Made by a program: the position numbers and the translations under genes
Part shown: positions 9,933 to 19,154 of the stretch, one piece after another
How positions within the stretch are numbered: position 1 is the first letter of the stretch
How the letters are laid out: each line of letters opens with the position of its first letter
DNA from: Zobellella taiwanensis
GTDB taxonomy: Bacteria > Pseudomonadota > Gammaproteobacteria > Enterobacterales > Aeromonadaceae
NCBI RefSeq assembly: GCF_003012795.1
Contig: NZ_PXYH01000014.1
Coordinates: 32,560 to 96,559 of the forward strand
DNA length: 64,000 nucleotides
Reading direction: 5' to 3'
Notes under the pieces: model-generated
What the model was told of the DNA's origin: nothing
The model's input: only the letters and a program-made list of their open reading frames with translations
Database searches by the model: none

Positions 9933-10152
9933 AGTGATAATCCTATGTTGTTATTTGAAGGTCGAAGTGAATAAAGCTGAAATTATTGTCATATTACTAC
10001 AATCGTCGATTTCGTCGCCAGCGACTCAAGGCCGGTATTTCCGATGCCGATCACAGGCGGCGCCTATTGATGCTGGCCGTGGCTGCTGCTATTTAATGAG
10101 GCCCCATGTATACTCGGACCTTTCCGTATTGTGAGCCAAAAGAAGTAACATC

Positions 10153-10581
10153 ATGCAAGAGTATCTCGATTTTGCCGCCAGTCATCCCTTGCTGACCATG
10201 GTCTGGCTGGGCCTGGCCTCGACGGTGATTTACATGACCATCATGTCCAAGCTGACCAAGGTGCAGATAGTGCCCGCCCAGCAGGCGGTACTGCTGATTA
10301 ACAAGCAGGATGCGGCGGTGGTTGATATCCGTCCGGCGGAGGAGTTTCGCAAGGGACACGTGGCCGGCGCCATCAACCTGCCCAACAGTCAGCTCAAGGC
10401 CAATAATCTGAACCTTATCGAAAAGTTCAAGGACAAACCCCTGGTGCTGGTGTGCGAAACCGGCATGACCACCAGCAGCGCCGGCCGCCTGCTGACCAAG
10501 GCCGGCTTCAAGCAGGTGTTCGCCCTGCGCGGCGGCATGGCCGACTGGCGCAGCCAGAACCTGCCGGTGACCAAGCGATAA
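10153..10581 (+). CDS. yibN: Membrane-anchored rhodanese-like protein (YibN family)
   Basis: 142 aa: one hydrophobic segment near residues 14-32, then a rhodanese domain (VVDIRPAEEFRKGHVAGAINLP) with the active-site cysteine in LVCETGMTTSSAG. Rhodanese-type proteins carry persulfide sulfur; YibN's physiological role is unsettled. It sits 33 bp before secB, in the gpmI / yibN-secB-gpsA order known from E. coli, and likely shares transcription with secB and gpsA. Confidence 0.88.
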   Translation: MQEYLDFAASHPLLTMVWLGLASTVIYMTIMSKLTKVQIVPAQQAVLLINKQDAAVVDIRPAEEFRKGHVAGAINLPNSQLKANNLNLIEKFKDKPLVLVCETGMTTSSAGRLLTKAGFKQVFALRGGMADWRSQNLPVTKR

Positions 10582-10614
10582 TTTCTACCACCCATTCATT
10601 ATAAGGATATCTTC

Positions 10615-11094
10615 ATGGCTGAAGCAGCAAACGGTGCCGACACTCAGGCGCAACAACAGGTAGAGTTCCAGATCCAGCGTATCTATCTGAAGGATCTGTC
10701 CTTTGAAGCACCGGGCACCCCGCTGGTATTCCAGAAAGAGTGGAAGCCGGAAGTGAAGCTCGATTTGGACACCAAGAGCGCCCGCCTGGGCGACAACGTG
10801 TTCGAGGTGGTACTGACCCTGACCGTGACCTGCAAAATGGGTGAGGCGGAAACCGTCTACCTGTGCGAAATCCAGCAGGCCGGTGTGTTCACCATCGGCA
10901 ACATGGCCGAGCCGCAGCTGGCCCATTGCCTGGGTTCCTTCTGCCCCAACATCCTGTTCCCCTATGCACGGGAAACAGTGTCCAGCCTGGTGAACAAGGG
11001 TTCCTTCCCGCAACTGAACCTGGCGCCGGTAAACTTCGACGCCCTGTTCGCCGCCCACGTCCAGCGGGCCGCCCAGCAGCAGGCGAATGCCTGA
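10615..11094 (+). CDS. secB: Protein-export chaperone SecB
   Basis: Cytosolic tetrameric chaperone that holds precursors unfolded and passes them to SecA. The 159-aa sequence is typical: [19 protein letters not shown] at the start, the acidic EVVLTLTVT core, and [12 protein letters not shown] with [11 protein letters not shown] near the end. Start is preceded by aagga. Its TGA overlaps the gpsA ATG by one base (TGATG), indicating coupling. Confidence 0.96.
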   Translation: MAEAANGADTQAQQQVEFQIQRIYLKDLSFEAPGTPLVFQKEWKPEVKLDLDTKSARLGDNVFEVVLTLTVTCKMGEAETVYLCEIQQAGVFTIGNMAEPQLAHCLGSFCPNILFPYARETVSSLVNKGSFPQLNLAPVNFDALFAAHVQRAAQQQANA

Positions 11095-12098
11095 TGAAAC
11101 AGGACGCCGCCATCTCGGTTCTGGGTGCCGGCTCCTATGGTTCGGCCCTGGCCATTGCGCTGGCGCGTAATGGCCACCGTACCCTGCTCTGGAGCCACAG
11201 GCCCGAGCAGGTGGCGACTCTGGCCGCCGAACGCTGCAACAAGGTGTTCCTGCCCGATGCTCCCTTTCCCGCCAGCCTTGAGCCCGAGGCCAGCCTGGAG
11301 CGGGCGGTGCGGGCCAGCCGCGACCTGCTGATCGTGGTGCCGAGCCATGTGTTCGCGGACCTGCTCCGGCAGCTCAAGCCCTTCCTGCGGCCCGACAGCC
11401 GCATTGCCTGGGCCACCAAGGGCCTGGATCCGGCTACCGGCAACCTGTTGCAACAGGTGGCGAGGGACATACTGGGCGAACAGATCCCGCTGGCGGTGCT
11501 GTCCGGCCCCACCTTTGCCCGTGAGCTGGCCATGGGCCTGCCCACCGCCATCTCCCTCGGCTCCACCGATGCCGGTTTTGCCAGGGAACTGGCGGATCTG
11601 CTGCACTGCGGCCGTTCCTTCCGGGTCTACCTTAACGATGACATGGTGGGACTGCAGCTGGGCGGCGCGGTCAAGAACGTGATCGCCATCGGTGCCGGCC
11701 TGGCAGACGGCCTAGGCTTCGGTGCCAATGCCCGTACCGCGCTGATCACCCGTGGCCTGGTGGAGCTGCAGCGGCTGGGGGTGGCCCTGGGCGCCGAGCA
11801 GGATACGTTCATGGGTATGGCGGGGCTGGGAGATCTGGTGCTCACCTGTACCGACAACCAGTCCCGCAACCGCCGCTTCGGCCTGGCCCTGGGCCAGGGC
11901 AAGAGCGTGGACACCGCCATGGCCGAGATTGGCCAGGTGGTGGAAGGCTACCGCAACGCCGCCGAGGTACACCAGCTGGCCGCCCGTCACAGGGTGGAAA
12001 TGCCCATCTGCGAGCAGGTCTACCAGGTGCTGTATGAAGGCAAGAACGCCAAGGAAGCCGCCCTGGCCCTGCTGAGCCGGGATCGCAAGGCGGAGTGA
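11094..12098 (+). CDS. gpsA: Glycerol-3-phosphate dehydrogenase [NAD(P)+]
   Basis: Reduces dihydroxyacetone phosphate to sn-glycerol 3-phosphate for phospholipid synthesis. 334 aa with the Rossmann motif [10 protein letters not shown], the GPTFARELA segment, the catalytic-lysine helix [19 protein letters not shown] and the signature [20 protein letters not shown]. The start at 11094 overlaps the secB stop; a much longer in-frame extension upstream is a shadow of secB. It is last in the yibN-secB-gpsA unit. Confidence 0.95.
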   Translation: MKQDAAISVLGAGSYGSALAIALARNGHRTLLWSHRPEQVATLAAERCNKVFLPDAPFPASLEPEASLERAVRASRDLLIVVPSHVFADLLRQLKPFLRPDSRIAWATKGLDPATGNLLQQVARDILGEQIPLAVLSGPTFARELAMGLPTAISLGSTDAGFARELADLLHCGRSFRVYLNDDMVGLQLGGAVKNVIAIGAGLADGLGFGANARTALITRGLVELQRLGVALGAEQDTFMGMAGLGDLVLTCTDNQSRNRRFGLALGQGKSVDTAMAEIGQVVEGYRNAAEVHQLAARHRVEMPICEQVYQVLYEGKNAKEAALALLSRDRKAE

Positions 12099-12407
12099 CG
12101 CCGCTTGGGCCGGAAGCTTGATGCCTGACTCTTGGTCGCAAGTATACGGTGATTGTTGATAAGGCGTAGCACATCGGCCAAAGCGCACTACTCCTCCGGC
12201 ACGCCGTAAACCCATCCATGGGGGCTCCGCCGCGCCCTCCCTGGCGCGGAGGGCCGGCGGAGGTAGCCCTGCTGCCTCTTCTCCGCATCAAGTCGGACAA
12301 CCGGACTTGTGACTATAAAGTCCGGCTGGAAGCTTGAAGGCGTTGATGGAATGTAAACAAAAGGGGAGCCATCGAGGCTCCCCTTTGTATTGATTGCTGC
12401 CGGCGAC
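12099..12407. other. Intergenic region between convergent gpsA and nfuA with hairpins
   Basis: About 310 bp with no supportable gene. It contains a strong GC-rich dyad (12225-12262: CTCCGCCG and CCCTCC pairing with GGAGGG and CGGCGGAG around a 7-nt loop), immediately followed by an 18-mer (12266-12283) that recurs with one mismatch at 21961-21978, and finally the nfuA/gpsA bidirectional terminator. It looks like repetitive intergenic DNA. Confidence 0.5.
12359..12386. terminator. Bidirectional terminator between gpsA and nfuA
   Basis: GGGGAGCC-ATCGA-GGCTCCCC (12363-12383) flanked by A4 on the left and T3 on the right. On the minus strand it lies 25 bp after the nfuA stop and is followed by TTTTGTTT. 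Confidence 0.8.
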
Positions 12408-12986
12408 TCAGTAGTAGGAGTGCTCGCCGCGCTGGTGTTCGGTGGCGTCGCGCACCCCGGTCAGTTCGCCCGGGAACAGCTCGAGCAGTTGCTTCTCGAT
12501 GCCTTCCTTCAGGGTGATATCGACCATGGAACAACCGTTGCAGCCGCCGCCGAACTGCAGTATGGCCAGGCCGTCGGGGGTGATCTCGGTCAGCACCACC
12601 TTGCCGCCGTGGCTGGCCAGGCCCGGGTTGATCTGGGACTGCAGTACATACTCGACCCGGTCGGCCAGGGGGGCGTTGTCCGGCACCTTGGCCATTTTGG
12701 CATTGGGGGCCTTCAGGGTCAGTTGGGAGCCCATCTGGTCGCTGACGAAATCGATTTCGGCTGCTTCCAGAAAAGTAACACTCTGCTGGTCGACAATGGC
12801 TTTAAACCCGTCGAAGGGCAGATGCACATCGTCCTCGTCCACGGCGTCGGGAGGACAGTAGGAGACTCCGCACTCGGCATTGGGAGTACCGGGGTTGACC
12901 ACAAAGACGCGAATATTAGTGCCTTCCGGCTGTTGTGACAGCAACTTGCGGAAGTGTCCCTGGGCGGTTTCGGAAATCGTAATCAT
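12408..12986 (-). CDS. nfuA: Fe-S biogenesis protein NfuA
   Basis: Fe-S cluster carrier/scaffold that delivers [4Fe-4S] clusters to apo-enzymes. 192 aa (E. coli 191): an N-terminal A-type-like degenerate domain beginning [12 protein letters not shown] and a C-terminal Nfu domain with the cluster-binding [11 protein letters not shown]xxC. An in-frame upstream Met at 13019 is rejected because the protein aligns from 12986. It lies downstream of gntX on the same strand, the conserved bioH/gntX-nfuA arrangement. Confidence 0.95.
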   Translation of the reverse strand: MITISETAQGHFRKLLSQQPEGTNIRVFVVNPGTPNAECGVSYCPPDAVDEDDVHLPFDGFKAIVDQQSVTFLEAAEIDFVSDQMGSQLTLKAPNAKMAKVPDNAPLADRVEYVLQSQINPGLASHGGKVVLTEITPDGLAILQFGGGCNGCSMVDITLKEGIEKQLLELFPGELTGVRDATEHQRGEHSYY

Positions 12987-13057
12987 TGCTATCCTCGTAA
13001 ACCTGACTAAACAACTCAACTTTTATCATACTCCTGTTGCCGGGCCTTGAATAGCCG

Positions 13058-13753
13058 TCAGTGCTCAAGAGTCCGGCAGACGGCCCAGGCCTCGACGCAG
13101 GCGACGCCCTGGCGGTGCAGCAGTCGGGTCAGCTCGGACATGGTGGCACCGGTGGTGATGACATCGTCGAGCAGTGCAACATGCTGATAGGGGACGGGCT
13201 TGAGCCGGAAGGCGTCCTGCAGGTTGTGCCGCCGTTGGCGGCGGCTGAGTTGGGTCTGGGAGGCGGTGGCGCGGATCCGGCGCAGCAGACCGGTCTCGAC
13301 CGGAATCGACAGGACCTGGGCTACTCCCAGGGCGATTTCCTCGGCTTGGTTGTAACCCCGTCGCCACTGGCGCCACCAGTGCAGCGGCACCGGCAGTATC
13401 GCCTGGGGCAGTGGCGGCGCTGCCCGCTCTGCCAGCAGTCTGCCCAGCAAGCGGCCGTTGAGGGGACGTTGATGATATTTGAGGTCGTGGATCAGGCGAG
13501 TATAGGGCGGCACGAAGTCGGCCAGCACCTGCATGCGCTGCCAGGGGGGCGGACGGCGCTGGCAATGGCCACAATGGGCGTCGGTGGCGGTCAGCGGCAG
13601 GGCGCAGCCGGGGCAGGGCGAGTCCAGTGCCGGCAACTCCTCCCGGCAGGGGTGGCAGAGCAGCGTCTGCCGATCGCAATCCTGCCGGCACAGCAGGCAC
13701 TGGCCCCACCAGAGCGGACCGGATTGTAAGCGGGAGAGCAGGCGCTTTATCAT
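13058..13753 (-). CDS. gntX: ComF/GntX-family phosphoribosyltransferase-like protein
   Basis: 231 aa. The N-terminus has four CxxC-type zinc-ribbon pairs (CLLCRQDC, CHPC, CPGC, CGHC); the C-terminal half is a type I phosphoribosyltransferase fold with the PRPP loop VALLDDVITTGATM and the ComF motif LPVPLHWWRQWRRGYNQAE. Relatives are linked to DNA uptake (ComF) or, in E. coli, genetically to gluconate use (GntX); the reaction is unknown. It shares a 24-bp intergenic space with divergent bioH, so the two promoters must overlap. Confidence 0.88.
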   Translation of the reverse strand: MIKRLLSRLQSGPLWWGQCLLCRQDCDRQTLLCHPCREELPALDSPCPGCALPLTATDAHCGHCQRRPPPWQRMQVLADFVPPYTRLIHDLKYHQRPLNGRLLGRLLAERAAPPLPQAILPVPLHWWRQWRRGYNQAEEIALGVAQVLSIPVETGLLRRIRATASQTQLSRRQRRHNLQDAFRLKPVPYQHVALLDDVITTGATMSELTRLLHRQGVACVEAWAVCRTLEH

Positions 13754-13777
13754 GGCTTGGCATTCAACGGGGATCCT

Positions 13778-14557
13778 ATGATGAGTTTATATGTAGAACG
13801 GCGCGGGCGAGGCCCGGATCTGGTGCTGTTGCACGGCTGGGGCATGAACGGGGCGGTGTGGCAGGGACTGGCGGAACTGCTGGAGGGCGAGTTTTGCCTG
13901 TATCTGGTGGATTTGCCCGGTTTCGGCCACAGCCCGGCCCTGCCGGGGGCTTCCCTGGCCGCCTGGGCCGACAACGTGCTGGCGGTGGCGCCGCAGCGCG
14001 CCGCCTGGCTGGGCTGGTCTCTGGGTGGACTGGTTGCCACCCAGGCGGCGTTGCAGGCACCCGGGCGGGTGGACAGCCTGATCACCCTGGCCAGCTCGCC
14101 GCGTTTTCTGGCCGGCGAGGACTGGCCCGGGATCAAGCCCCAGGTGTTGGCGGAATTTGAGCGGCAACTGGCGCAGGATCATCGGCAGGTGGTGAATCGC
14201 TTCCTGGCGCTGCAGGCGATGGGCAGCGAGCATGCCCGGGAGGATATCCGCCGTTTGCGCGACAGCCTGGCCAGCCGGCCGGCGCCGGATCCCGCCGCGC
14301 TGGCCGACGGCCTCGCCCTGCTGGCGGAAGTGGATCTGCGTGCCCGGCTGGCTGAGCTGAGCACGCCCTGGCTGCGTCTTTACGGCCGGCTCGATGGCCT
14401 GGTGCCGAGGCGAAGTGCCCGCCTGGCCGACGCATTGGCGCCCCACAGCCACAGTCATATAGAGGAAAAAGCTTCTCATGCCCCCTTTATTTCCCATCCC
14501 CAGGCCACGGCCGGTCATATCCGCCGCTTTCTGCACCGGCAGGGGCGACGGGAATAA
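13778..14557 (+). CDS. bioH: Pimeloyl-[acyl-carrier protein] methyl ester esterase BioH
   Basis: Alpha/beta-hydrolase that removes the methyl group from pimeloyl-ACP methyl ester, ending pimelate synthesis for biotin. Seen: oxyanion region LLHGWGMNGAVW, nucleophile Ser in GWSLGG, acid in LYGRLDGLVP and catalytic His in KASHAPFISHP. About 259 aa, normal length. Tandem ATGs at 13778 and 13781 follow a gggga; either could be used, and an upstream in-frame ATG at 13757 is less likely. Divergent from gntX. Confidence 0.9.
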   Translation: MMSLYVERRGRGPDLVLLHGWGMNGAVWQGLAELLEGEFCLYLVDLPGFGHSPALPGASLAAWADNVLAVAPQRAAWLGWSLGGLVATQAALQAPGRVDSLITLASSPRFLAGEDWPGIKPQVLAEFERQLAQDHRQVVNRFLALQAMGSEHAREDIRRLRDSLASRPAPDPAALADGLALLAEVDLRARLAELSTPWLRLYGRLDGLVPRRSARLADALAPHSHSHIEEKASHAPFISHPQATAGHIRRFLHRQGRRE

Positions 14558-14618
14558 CGGGAGGAAAAACCATCGCCAGCGGTCATAATAAGCATGAGCC
14601 GGGCCCAAGGAGGAGAAG

Positions 14619-14936
14619 ATGGCGATACCTGTAATACTGCCGAATGTCGCGCCTAACCTGGCGCAGCCCACCACGGAAGCGGCCCAGGCCGACAACATCC
14701 GCCGTCCTGTGATCCCGGTGATCAAGGCGGTGCAGCCCTATGTGGCAATCCGCCAGCGGGACAAGGACCGGGATCGCAGCCGACGCGAGGCGGCCTTCGA
14801 AGCCTGGCTCGGGGTGCACAACGGCGTCTGCTGGGTGGGGGCCAATCCCGCCATGAGCCGGCGGATGAACGTCATTGCCCGGCGCTATCATGCCCAGGCG
14901 GGCCAGGCCGGCGGTGAACTGGACGTGGAAGCCTGA
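14619..14936 (+). CDS. Hypothetical protein, 105 aa
   Basis: I do not recognise a family. The gene looks real: an excellent AAGGAGGAG ribosome binding site just upstream, codon use like its neighbours, and its own space between bioH and the YebC-like gene. The product is soluble, with a Pro/Ala-rich start (MAIPVILPNVAPNL), a highly charged middle (RQRDKDRDRSRRE) and an Ala-rich tail. No signal peptide, membrane segment or metal motif is visible. Confidence 0.6.
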   Translation: MAIPVILPNVAPNLAQPTTEAAQADNIRRPVIPVIKAVQPYVAIRQRDKDRDRSRREAAFEAWLGVHNGVCWVGANPAMSRRMNVIARRYHAQAGQAGGELDVEA

Positions 14937-15030
14937 ATTCCGGGGTCCGTATTCGCCGGGCGGTCATGGATCTGCCGCCGCTGTGTGTGTAAAATTCGCG
15001 CTCTTTATGATGAGCAATTGAGACTATCCC

Positions 15031-15747
15031 ATGGGCAGAGCCTATCAAAACCGCAAGGAATCCATCGCCAAAACGGCGAACGCCAAGAGCAAGGTCTACA
15101 GCAAATATGGCCGCGAGATCTACGTTACCGCCAAGTCAGGTGGAGCAGACCCTGACGGCAACCTGTCCCTGCGCGGCCTGATCGAGCGTGCCAAAAAGGA
15201 CCAGGTGCCGGCTCATGTTATTGAAAAAGCGCTGGAAAAGGCCAAGGGCGGCGCCGGCGAGGATTTTTCTCCCGCCCGCTACGAAGGCTTTGGCCCGGGC
15301 AACTGCATGGTGATTGTGGACTGCCTGACCGATAACCCCAATCGGACCATTGGTGATGTGCGCCAGTGTTTCAACCGGGTCAAGGCCAAGCTGGGCACTT
15401 CCGGTACGGTCAGCCACATGTTCGATCACTGCGCCATTCTGGCCTTTGCGGGCGATGACGAGGATGCGGTGCTGGAAGCCCTGATGGCGGCCGACGTGGA
15501 CGTGACCGATATCGAGAACGAAGACGGCCGCATCACCGTGTTCGCCCCTCATACCGAGTATTTCAAGGCCAAGCAGGCGCTGGCCGAGGCCTTCGAGGGC
15601 ATTGATTTCGAGGTGGACGCCATCCAGTTCGTGCCCCAAACCACGACTCCGATCAGCGGCGACGATGTGGCTCAGCTGGAGAAATTCCTCGATATGCTCA
15701 ACGACGTGGATGACGTGCAGAACGTCTACCACAACGCCGAATACTGA
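15031..15747 (+). CDS. YebC/PmpR/TACO1-family protein
   Basis: 238 aa with the family hallmarks: [16 protein letters not shown] start, [49 protein letters not shown] and the closing [11 protein letters not shown]. It resembles the YeeN branch rather than YebC proper (MAGHSKW start). Family members have been described as DNA-binding regulators and, more recently, as translation factors relieving ribosome stalling at proline stretches; which applies here is not shown by the sequence. Monocistronic, with a strong terminator. Confidence 0.88.
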   Translation: MGRAYQNRKESIAKTANAKSKVYSKYGREIYVTAKSGGADPDGNLSLRGLIERAKKDQVPAHVIEKALEKAKGGAGEDFSPARYEGFGPGNCMVIVDCLTDNPNRTIGDVRQCFNRVKAKLGTSGTVSHMFDHCAILAFAGDDEDAVLEALMAADVDVTDIENEDGRITVFAPHTEYFKAKQALAEAFEGIDFEVDAIQFVPQTTTPISGDDVAQLEKFLDMLNDVDDVQNVYHNAEY

Positions 15748-15787
15748 TCCCCGGCCAACGGGGCCCGATGGCCCCTATGTCGACAGA

Positions 15788-15810
15788 CCCTCCCGGTGGA
15801 GGGTTTTTTT
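15788..15810 (+). terminator. Rho-independent terminator after the YebC-family gene
   Basis: CCCTCC-CGGT-GGAGGG followed by T7, 41 bp after the stop codon. Confidence 0.92.
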
Positions 15811-16126
15811 ATGCCTGAAGATCATTCCTGATCATTTCGATAACAATTTTCTTATTGTTGGTGCACCATAAAGTGGCGTTTTGATGTTCTTTTTGCATGC
15901 CGCCTGTGCAGTGAAGAGTGGCTGTTCAGTATGCATTAAAATAAAAATCCTTTAAATTCAATTTATTAGCTCTTTTATCTAGGGCTGATGTACCGGCGGT
16001 TATGCGCGACACCTTGTTTTTTACGATCTTTGTTAATTTGGATAACATATTTGAAAAATTAAAAATACAGATCTAGTATTTAATCGTTAACGATTTTTAG
16101 CTTTTAATGTGAACAAGGAAGGCGCC
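15811..16126. other. AT-rich upstream region of the ureide cluster
   Basis: About 315 bp without a gene and clearly more AT-rich than the surroundings, consistent with a promoter/regulatory region for the genes starting at 16127. It ends with a perfect dyad at 16082-16095. No convincing -35/-10 pair stands out among the many AT-rich hexamers. Confidence 0.5.
16082..16095. promoter_or_regulatory. Palindromic operator candidate upstream of the racemase-permease genes
   Basis: AATCGTTAACGATT is a perfect 14-bp palindrome 32 bp before the racemase start. Its core TCGTTAACGA fits the TNGTNNACNA pattern of GntR/FCD-type operators and matches 7 of 10 bases with the site upstream of the local gntR gene (19156-19165). 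Binding by that regulator is inferred. Confidence 0.45.
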
Positions 16127-16861
16127 ATGAGGATCAAGATCATCAATCCCAATACCACCCAGTCGTTTACCGATGCCCTGCAGCGGCTGGCCGATTCGGT
16201 AGCCAGGCCGGATACCGAAATTCTGGCGGTTAGCCCCGCCAGCGGACCTGATTCCATCGAGAGCTTCTATGACGAAGCCCTGGCGGTGCCGGGGCTTCTG
16301 GCAGAAATCGCCCGGGGCGACAGCGAGCAGCAAATCGACGCCTATGTGCTGGCCTGTTTCGGCGATCCCGGCCTTTATGCCGCCCGGGAGCTGACCGACA
16401 AGCCGGTGCTGGGCATTGCCGAAGCGGCTTTTCACCTGGCGACCATGATCGGTGCCTGCTTCAGCGTGGTGACCACGGCGCCCCGGGTCCGTTTTATGAC
16501 CGAGCACCTGGTCGGCCGTTATGGCTTTGGCGAACAGTGTAAAAAGGTGCGTACCACCTCCATGGCGGTGCTGGATCTGGCTCATTCGCCTGAGGCGGCC
16601 ATTGCCAAGGTGATCGCCGAGTGCCTGCGGGCACGGGAGGAGGACAAGGCCGAGGCCATAGTGCTGGGTTGTGCCGGCATGTCCCAGTACCGAGAGCGCA
16701 TCGAGCGGGAAATCGGTATGCCAGTGATCGATGGCACCCTGGCCGCGGTCAAACTGTGCGAAGCCATGGTGGACATGAGGCTGGGGACCAGCAAGGTGCT
16801 GACCTTCGGCTGGCCCCGTTCCGGCGTGTTTGGCCCTGGCGGAGAGCGGCGTATCGCCTGA
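16127..16861 (+). CDS. Asp/Glu/hydantoin racemase family protein (probable allantoin/hydantoin racemase)
   Basis: 244 aa. Both catalytic cysteines of the two-base racemase family are present: Cys77 in LACFGDPG and Cys182 in LGCAGMSQ; the N-terminal INPNTTQSF motif is that of hydantoin and allantoin racemases (HpxA type). The neighbouring NCS1 permease and ureidoglycine aminohydrolase make allantoin racemase the best guess, with a 5-substituted hydantoin racemase as the alternative. The start at 16127 follows AAGGAAGG; an upstream GTG at 16109 is less likely. First gene of a probable racemase-permease-racemase operon. Confidence 0.85.
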   Translation: MRIKIINPNTTQSFTDALQRLADSVARPDTEILAVSPASGPDSIESFYDEALAVPGLLAEIARGDSEQQIDAYVLACFGDPGLYAARELTDKPVLGIAEAAFHLATMIGACFSVVTTAPRVRFMTEHLVGRYGFGEQCKKVRTTSMAVLDLAHSPEAAIAKVIAECLRAREEDKAEAIVLGCAGMSQYRERIEREIGMPVIDGTLAAVKLCEAMVDMRLGTSKVLTFGWPRSGVFGPGGERRIA

Positions 16862-16952
16862 GCCCGGTACGGGCAGGGCATGCCGGCCCGGAGGGGGCCG
16901 GTGGAGGAGGGGGATAGCCTATCCCCAGTGATGGAATACCGAGGAAAAATCA

Positions 16953-18341
16953 ATGGCAATTCAACCAATGAACACCGACAACGCCGTACTGATGGGCCAT
17001 GCCGGCAATCCACCGGCCGCCGGTGCCCAGCCCGACAAGAAGGCGGGCGATGAATCCCTGGCCCCCCAGAAACACCGCATCATGGGCCGGATTTCCTACC
17101 TGCTGGCCTGGTTTGGCGGTTGCGTATCGATTGGCACCTTTACCATGGGCTCCAGCATAGTGGGCACCCTCAACCTGCTGCAGGCAACCCTGGCCATTGC
17201 CATCGGCTGCTTCGTGATCGGCATCGCCCTGGCCCTGAACGGCGCTGCCGGCTACAAGTACGGCATTCCCTTCATGGTGCAGGCGCGCGCCGCCTTCGGT
17301 TTTTCCGGCACCCGTTTTCCGGGGTTGGTGCGGGCGGTACCGGCCATTGTCTGGTACGGTTTTCAGAGCTGGATCGGGGCAGGCGCATTGAACGCGGTGT
17401 CGGCCACCCTGTTCGGATTCGACAGCCCGGTACTGTTCTTTATCCTGTTTCAGTTCCTGCAGATAGGGTTGTCCATTTTCGGCTTCCAGGGCATCAAGTG
17501 GCTGGAAAATGTGGGCAGCGGCTTCATTCTGGTGGCGCTGGTGTATATGTTCTGGAGTGTGATCAACCGCTACGGCGACGAGATCGCCACCAGTCTGGTG
17601 AATGTGGAAGGGACCTGGGGCCTGCCGTTCTGGGGCGCCACCATGCTGTTCCTCGGCATCTACAGCACCATGATGCTCAATGTCAGCGACTATTCCCGCG
17701 AACTGAAAAAAGGCACCGGGCCCGGCCTGCTTACCATCCTCTATGCCATGTCCATCCTGCCCTGCACCCTGTTCATGGGACTGATCGGCCTGATGGTGTC
17801 CGGTGCCACCGGGGTATCCGACCCCATCCTGGTCTTTGCCAACGCCGTCGACAATACCCCGCTGCTGGTGATCACCCTGCTGTTCATCGCCTTTGCCCAG
17901 GTCACCACCAATGTGCTCAACAATGTGGTGCCGCCCACCTATATCCTGATGGACGTGTTCAAGCTGAAGTTCCGCACCTCCACCATACTGGTGGGGCTGC
18001 TGGCCTTCTGCACCTTCCCCTGGGAGCTGGTGAAGGATGAATCCTCCGCCGGCCTGCAGCTGTTTGTGCAAATTTACTCCGCCTTCCTCGGCCCCATCTT
18101 CGCGGTGATGGTGGTGGACTATTTCATCCTCCGCCGGCGAACCCTGGATCTGGACAAGCTCTATGACGAAAACGGGCCCTACCGTGGCGTCAACTACGGC
18201 GCCGTGCTTGCCGCCCTGGCCGGTGCCGCCGTGGCCCTGACCTTCTCTTCCGTGTCCTGGTACGCCAGCCTGCTGCCCGCCGGCATCATCTACTACCTGC
18301 TGATGTGCCACTGGCAACTCTGCCGCCGTTTCCATCCTTGA
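16953..18341 (+). CDS. NCS1-family nucleobase/allantoin:cation symporter
   Basis: 462-aa integral membrane protein with about 12 hydrophobic segments, starting near residue 46 after a soluble Ala/Pro-rich N-tail. NCS1 features include MGRISYLLAWFGGCVSIGTF, YGIPFMVQARAAFGFSG and YGFQSWIGAGALN, as in the allantoin/uracil/cytosine permeases (PucI, CodB). Substrate is inferred to be allantoin or a hydantoin from the flanking racemases. It follows the first racemase after 91 bp, probably in one transcript. Confidence 0.88.
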   Translation: MAIQPMNTDNAVLMGHAGNPPAAGAQPDKKAGDESLAPQKHRIMGRISYLLAWFGGCVSIGTFTMGSSIVGTLNLLQATLAIAIGCFVIGIALALNGAAGYKYGIPFMVQARAAFGFSGTRFPGLVRAVPAIVWYGFQSWIGAGALNAVSATLFGFDSPVLFFILFQFLQIGLSIFGFQGIKWLENVGSGFILVALVYMFWSVINRYGDEIATSLVNVEGTWGLPFWGATMLFLGIYSTMMLNVSDYSRELKKGTGPGLLTILYAMSILPCTLFMGLIGLMVSGATGVSDPILVFANAVDNTPLLVITLLFIAFAQVTTNVLNNVVPPTYILMDVFKLKFRTSTILVGLLAFCTFPWELVKDESSAGLQLFVQIYSAFLGPIFAVMVVDYFILRRRTLDLDKLYDENGPYRGVNYGAVLAALAGAAVALTFSSVSWYASLLPAGIIYYLLMCHWQLCRRFHP

Positions 18342-18452
18342 CCCGACCGGCCCCGCCTCTTGGCGGGGCCGGTGTTCGTTCTCCGCCCTACCGGCTACAC
18401 TGGCGTTTTTATTTATCCGCCCGGCCGCCGGCCGGCCCACAGGAGACCGCCC

Positions 18453-19127
18453 ATGCTTGCCCGGCCCGCCACCATAGCGCTGATCAACCCCAATTCGGAC
18501 CATCGCCAGACCCGTGCCATGGCTGCCCTGGCACGGCGTGAGCTGGCCGGCCGGGGCCGGGTGCTGGGTCTGACCAATACTACGGCGCCGCCCCTGCTGA
18601 CGACCACCGAAGATCTGCGCCTGGCCGAGGCCGGGGTGCTGGCCCTGGGCCTGGCCGCCGCCGCCCGGCCCGGGGTAACGGCGCTGGTGGTGGCCGCCTT
18701 TGGCGACCCCGGCCTGGCGGCCCTGCGCGCCCGGACCCGGCGTGCGGTATTCGGTATTGGAGAAGAAGCCTTTCACCAGGCTGCCTGCGGTGGGCGCCCT
18801 TTTAGTATCGTTACCATTACGCCGGCCGCGGATCTGCTGGCCGGCTTCGGCGACAAGGCCTCCGCCCTGGGTTATGGCCGGCTCTATCAGGGTGTGCGGG
18901 TGACACCGGGGGAGCCGCAGGCGCTGCTGGACTGCCCGCACCGGTTGGATCAGGCCCTGTACTCGGCCATAGCGGCGGCGGTGGTCGAGGATGGCGCCGG
19001 TGCGGTGATTATGGGAGGCGGTCCCTTGTCTGCGGCGGGCCAGCGTCTGCAGTCGTCATTTGAGGTGCCCTTGGTGGTGCCGGTGCAGGCGGCCATGGCA
19101 GCCGCCTTGCGGGCCAGCAGGGTCTGA
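18453..19127 (+). CDS. Asp/Glu/hydantoin racemase-fold protein lacking both catalytic cysteines
   Basis: 224 aa, clearly of the same family as the gene at 16127: INPNSDHRQTRAM start, FGDPGLAAL and GIGEEAFHQAACGG segments align with it. However, the two catalytic Cys positions read VVAAFGDPG (Ala) and IMGGGPLS (Gly), so the two-cysteine racemase chemistry cannot operate. It may be a structural or regulatory partner, a lyase/decarboxylase-like variant, or a decaying duplicate. The start at 18453 has AGGAGA upstream; a longer in-frame start at 18360 would overlap nothing but adds non-family sequence. Confidence 0.85.
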   Translation: MLARPATIALINPNSDHRQTRAMAALARRELAGRGRVLGLTNTTAPPLLTTTEDLRLAEAGVLALGLAAAARPGVTALVVAAFGDPGLAALRARTRRAVFGIGEEAFHQAACGGRPFSIVTITPAADLLAGFGDKASALGYGRLYQGVRVTPGEPQALLDCPHRLDQALYSAIAAAVVEDGAGAVIMGGGPLSAAGQRLQSSFEVPLVVPVQAAMAAALRASRV

Positions 19128-19154
19128 GGGTATTTTTTAACAAGCTGTGGCTTT

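Noticed and set aside
9987..10097. Short Arg-rich frame between gpmI and the YibN-like gene
   Set aside because: No ATG/GTG start or ribosome site and no recognisable family; more likely part of the divergent promoter region.
16950..18941. 663-codon frame opposite the NCS1 permease and racemase
   Set aside because: His/Gln/Gly-rich shadow of the real membrane-protein gene; no start context or motif.
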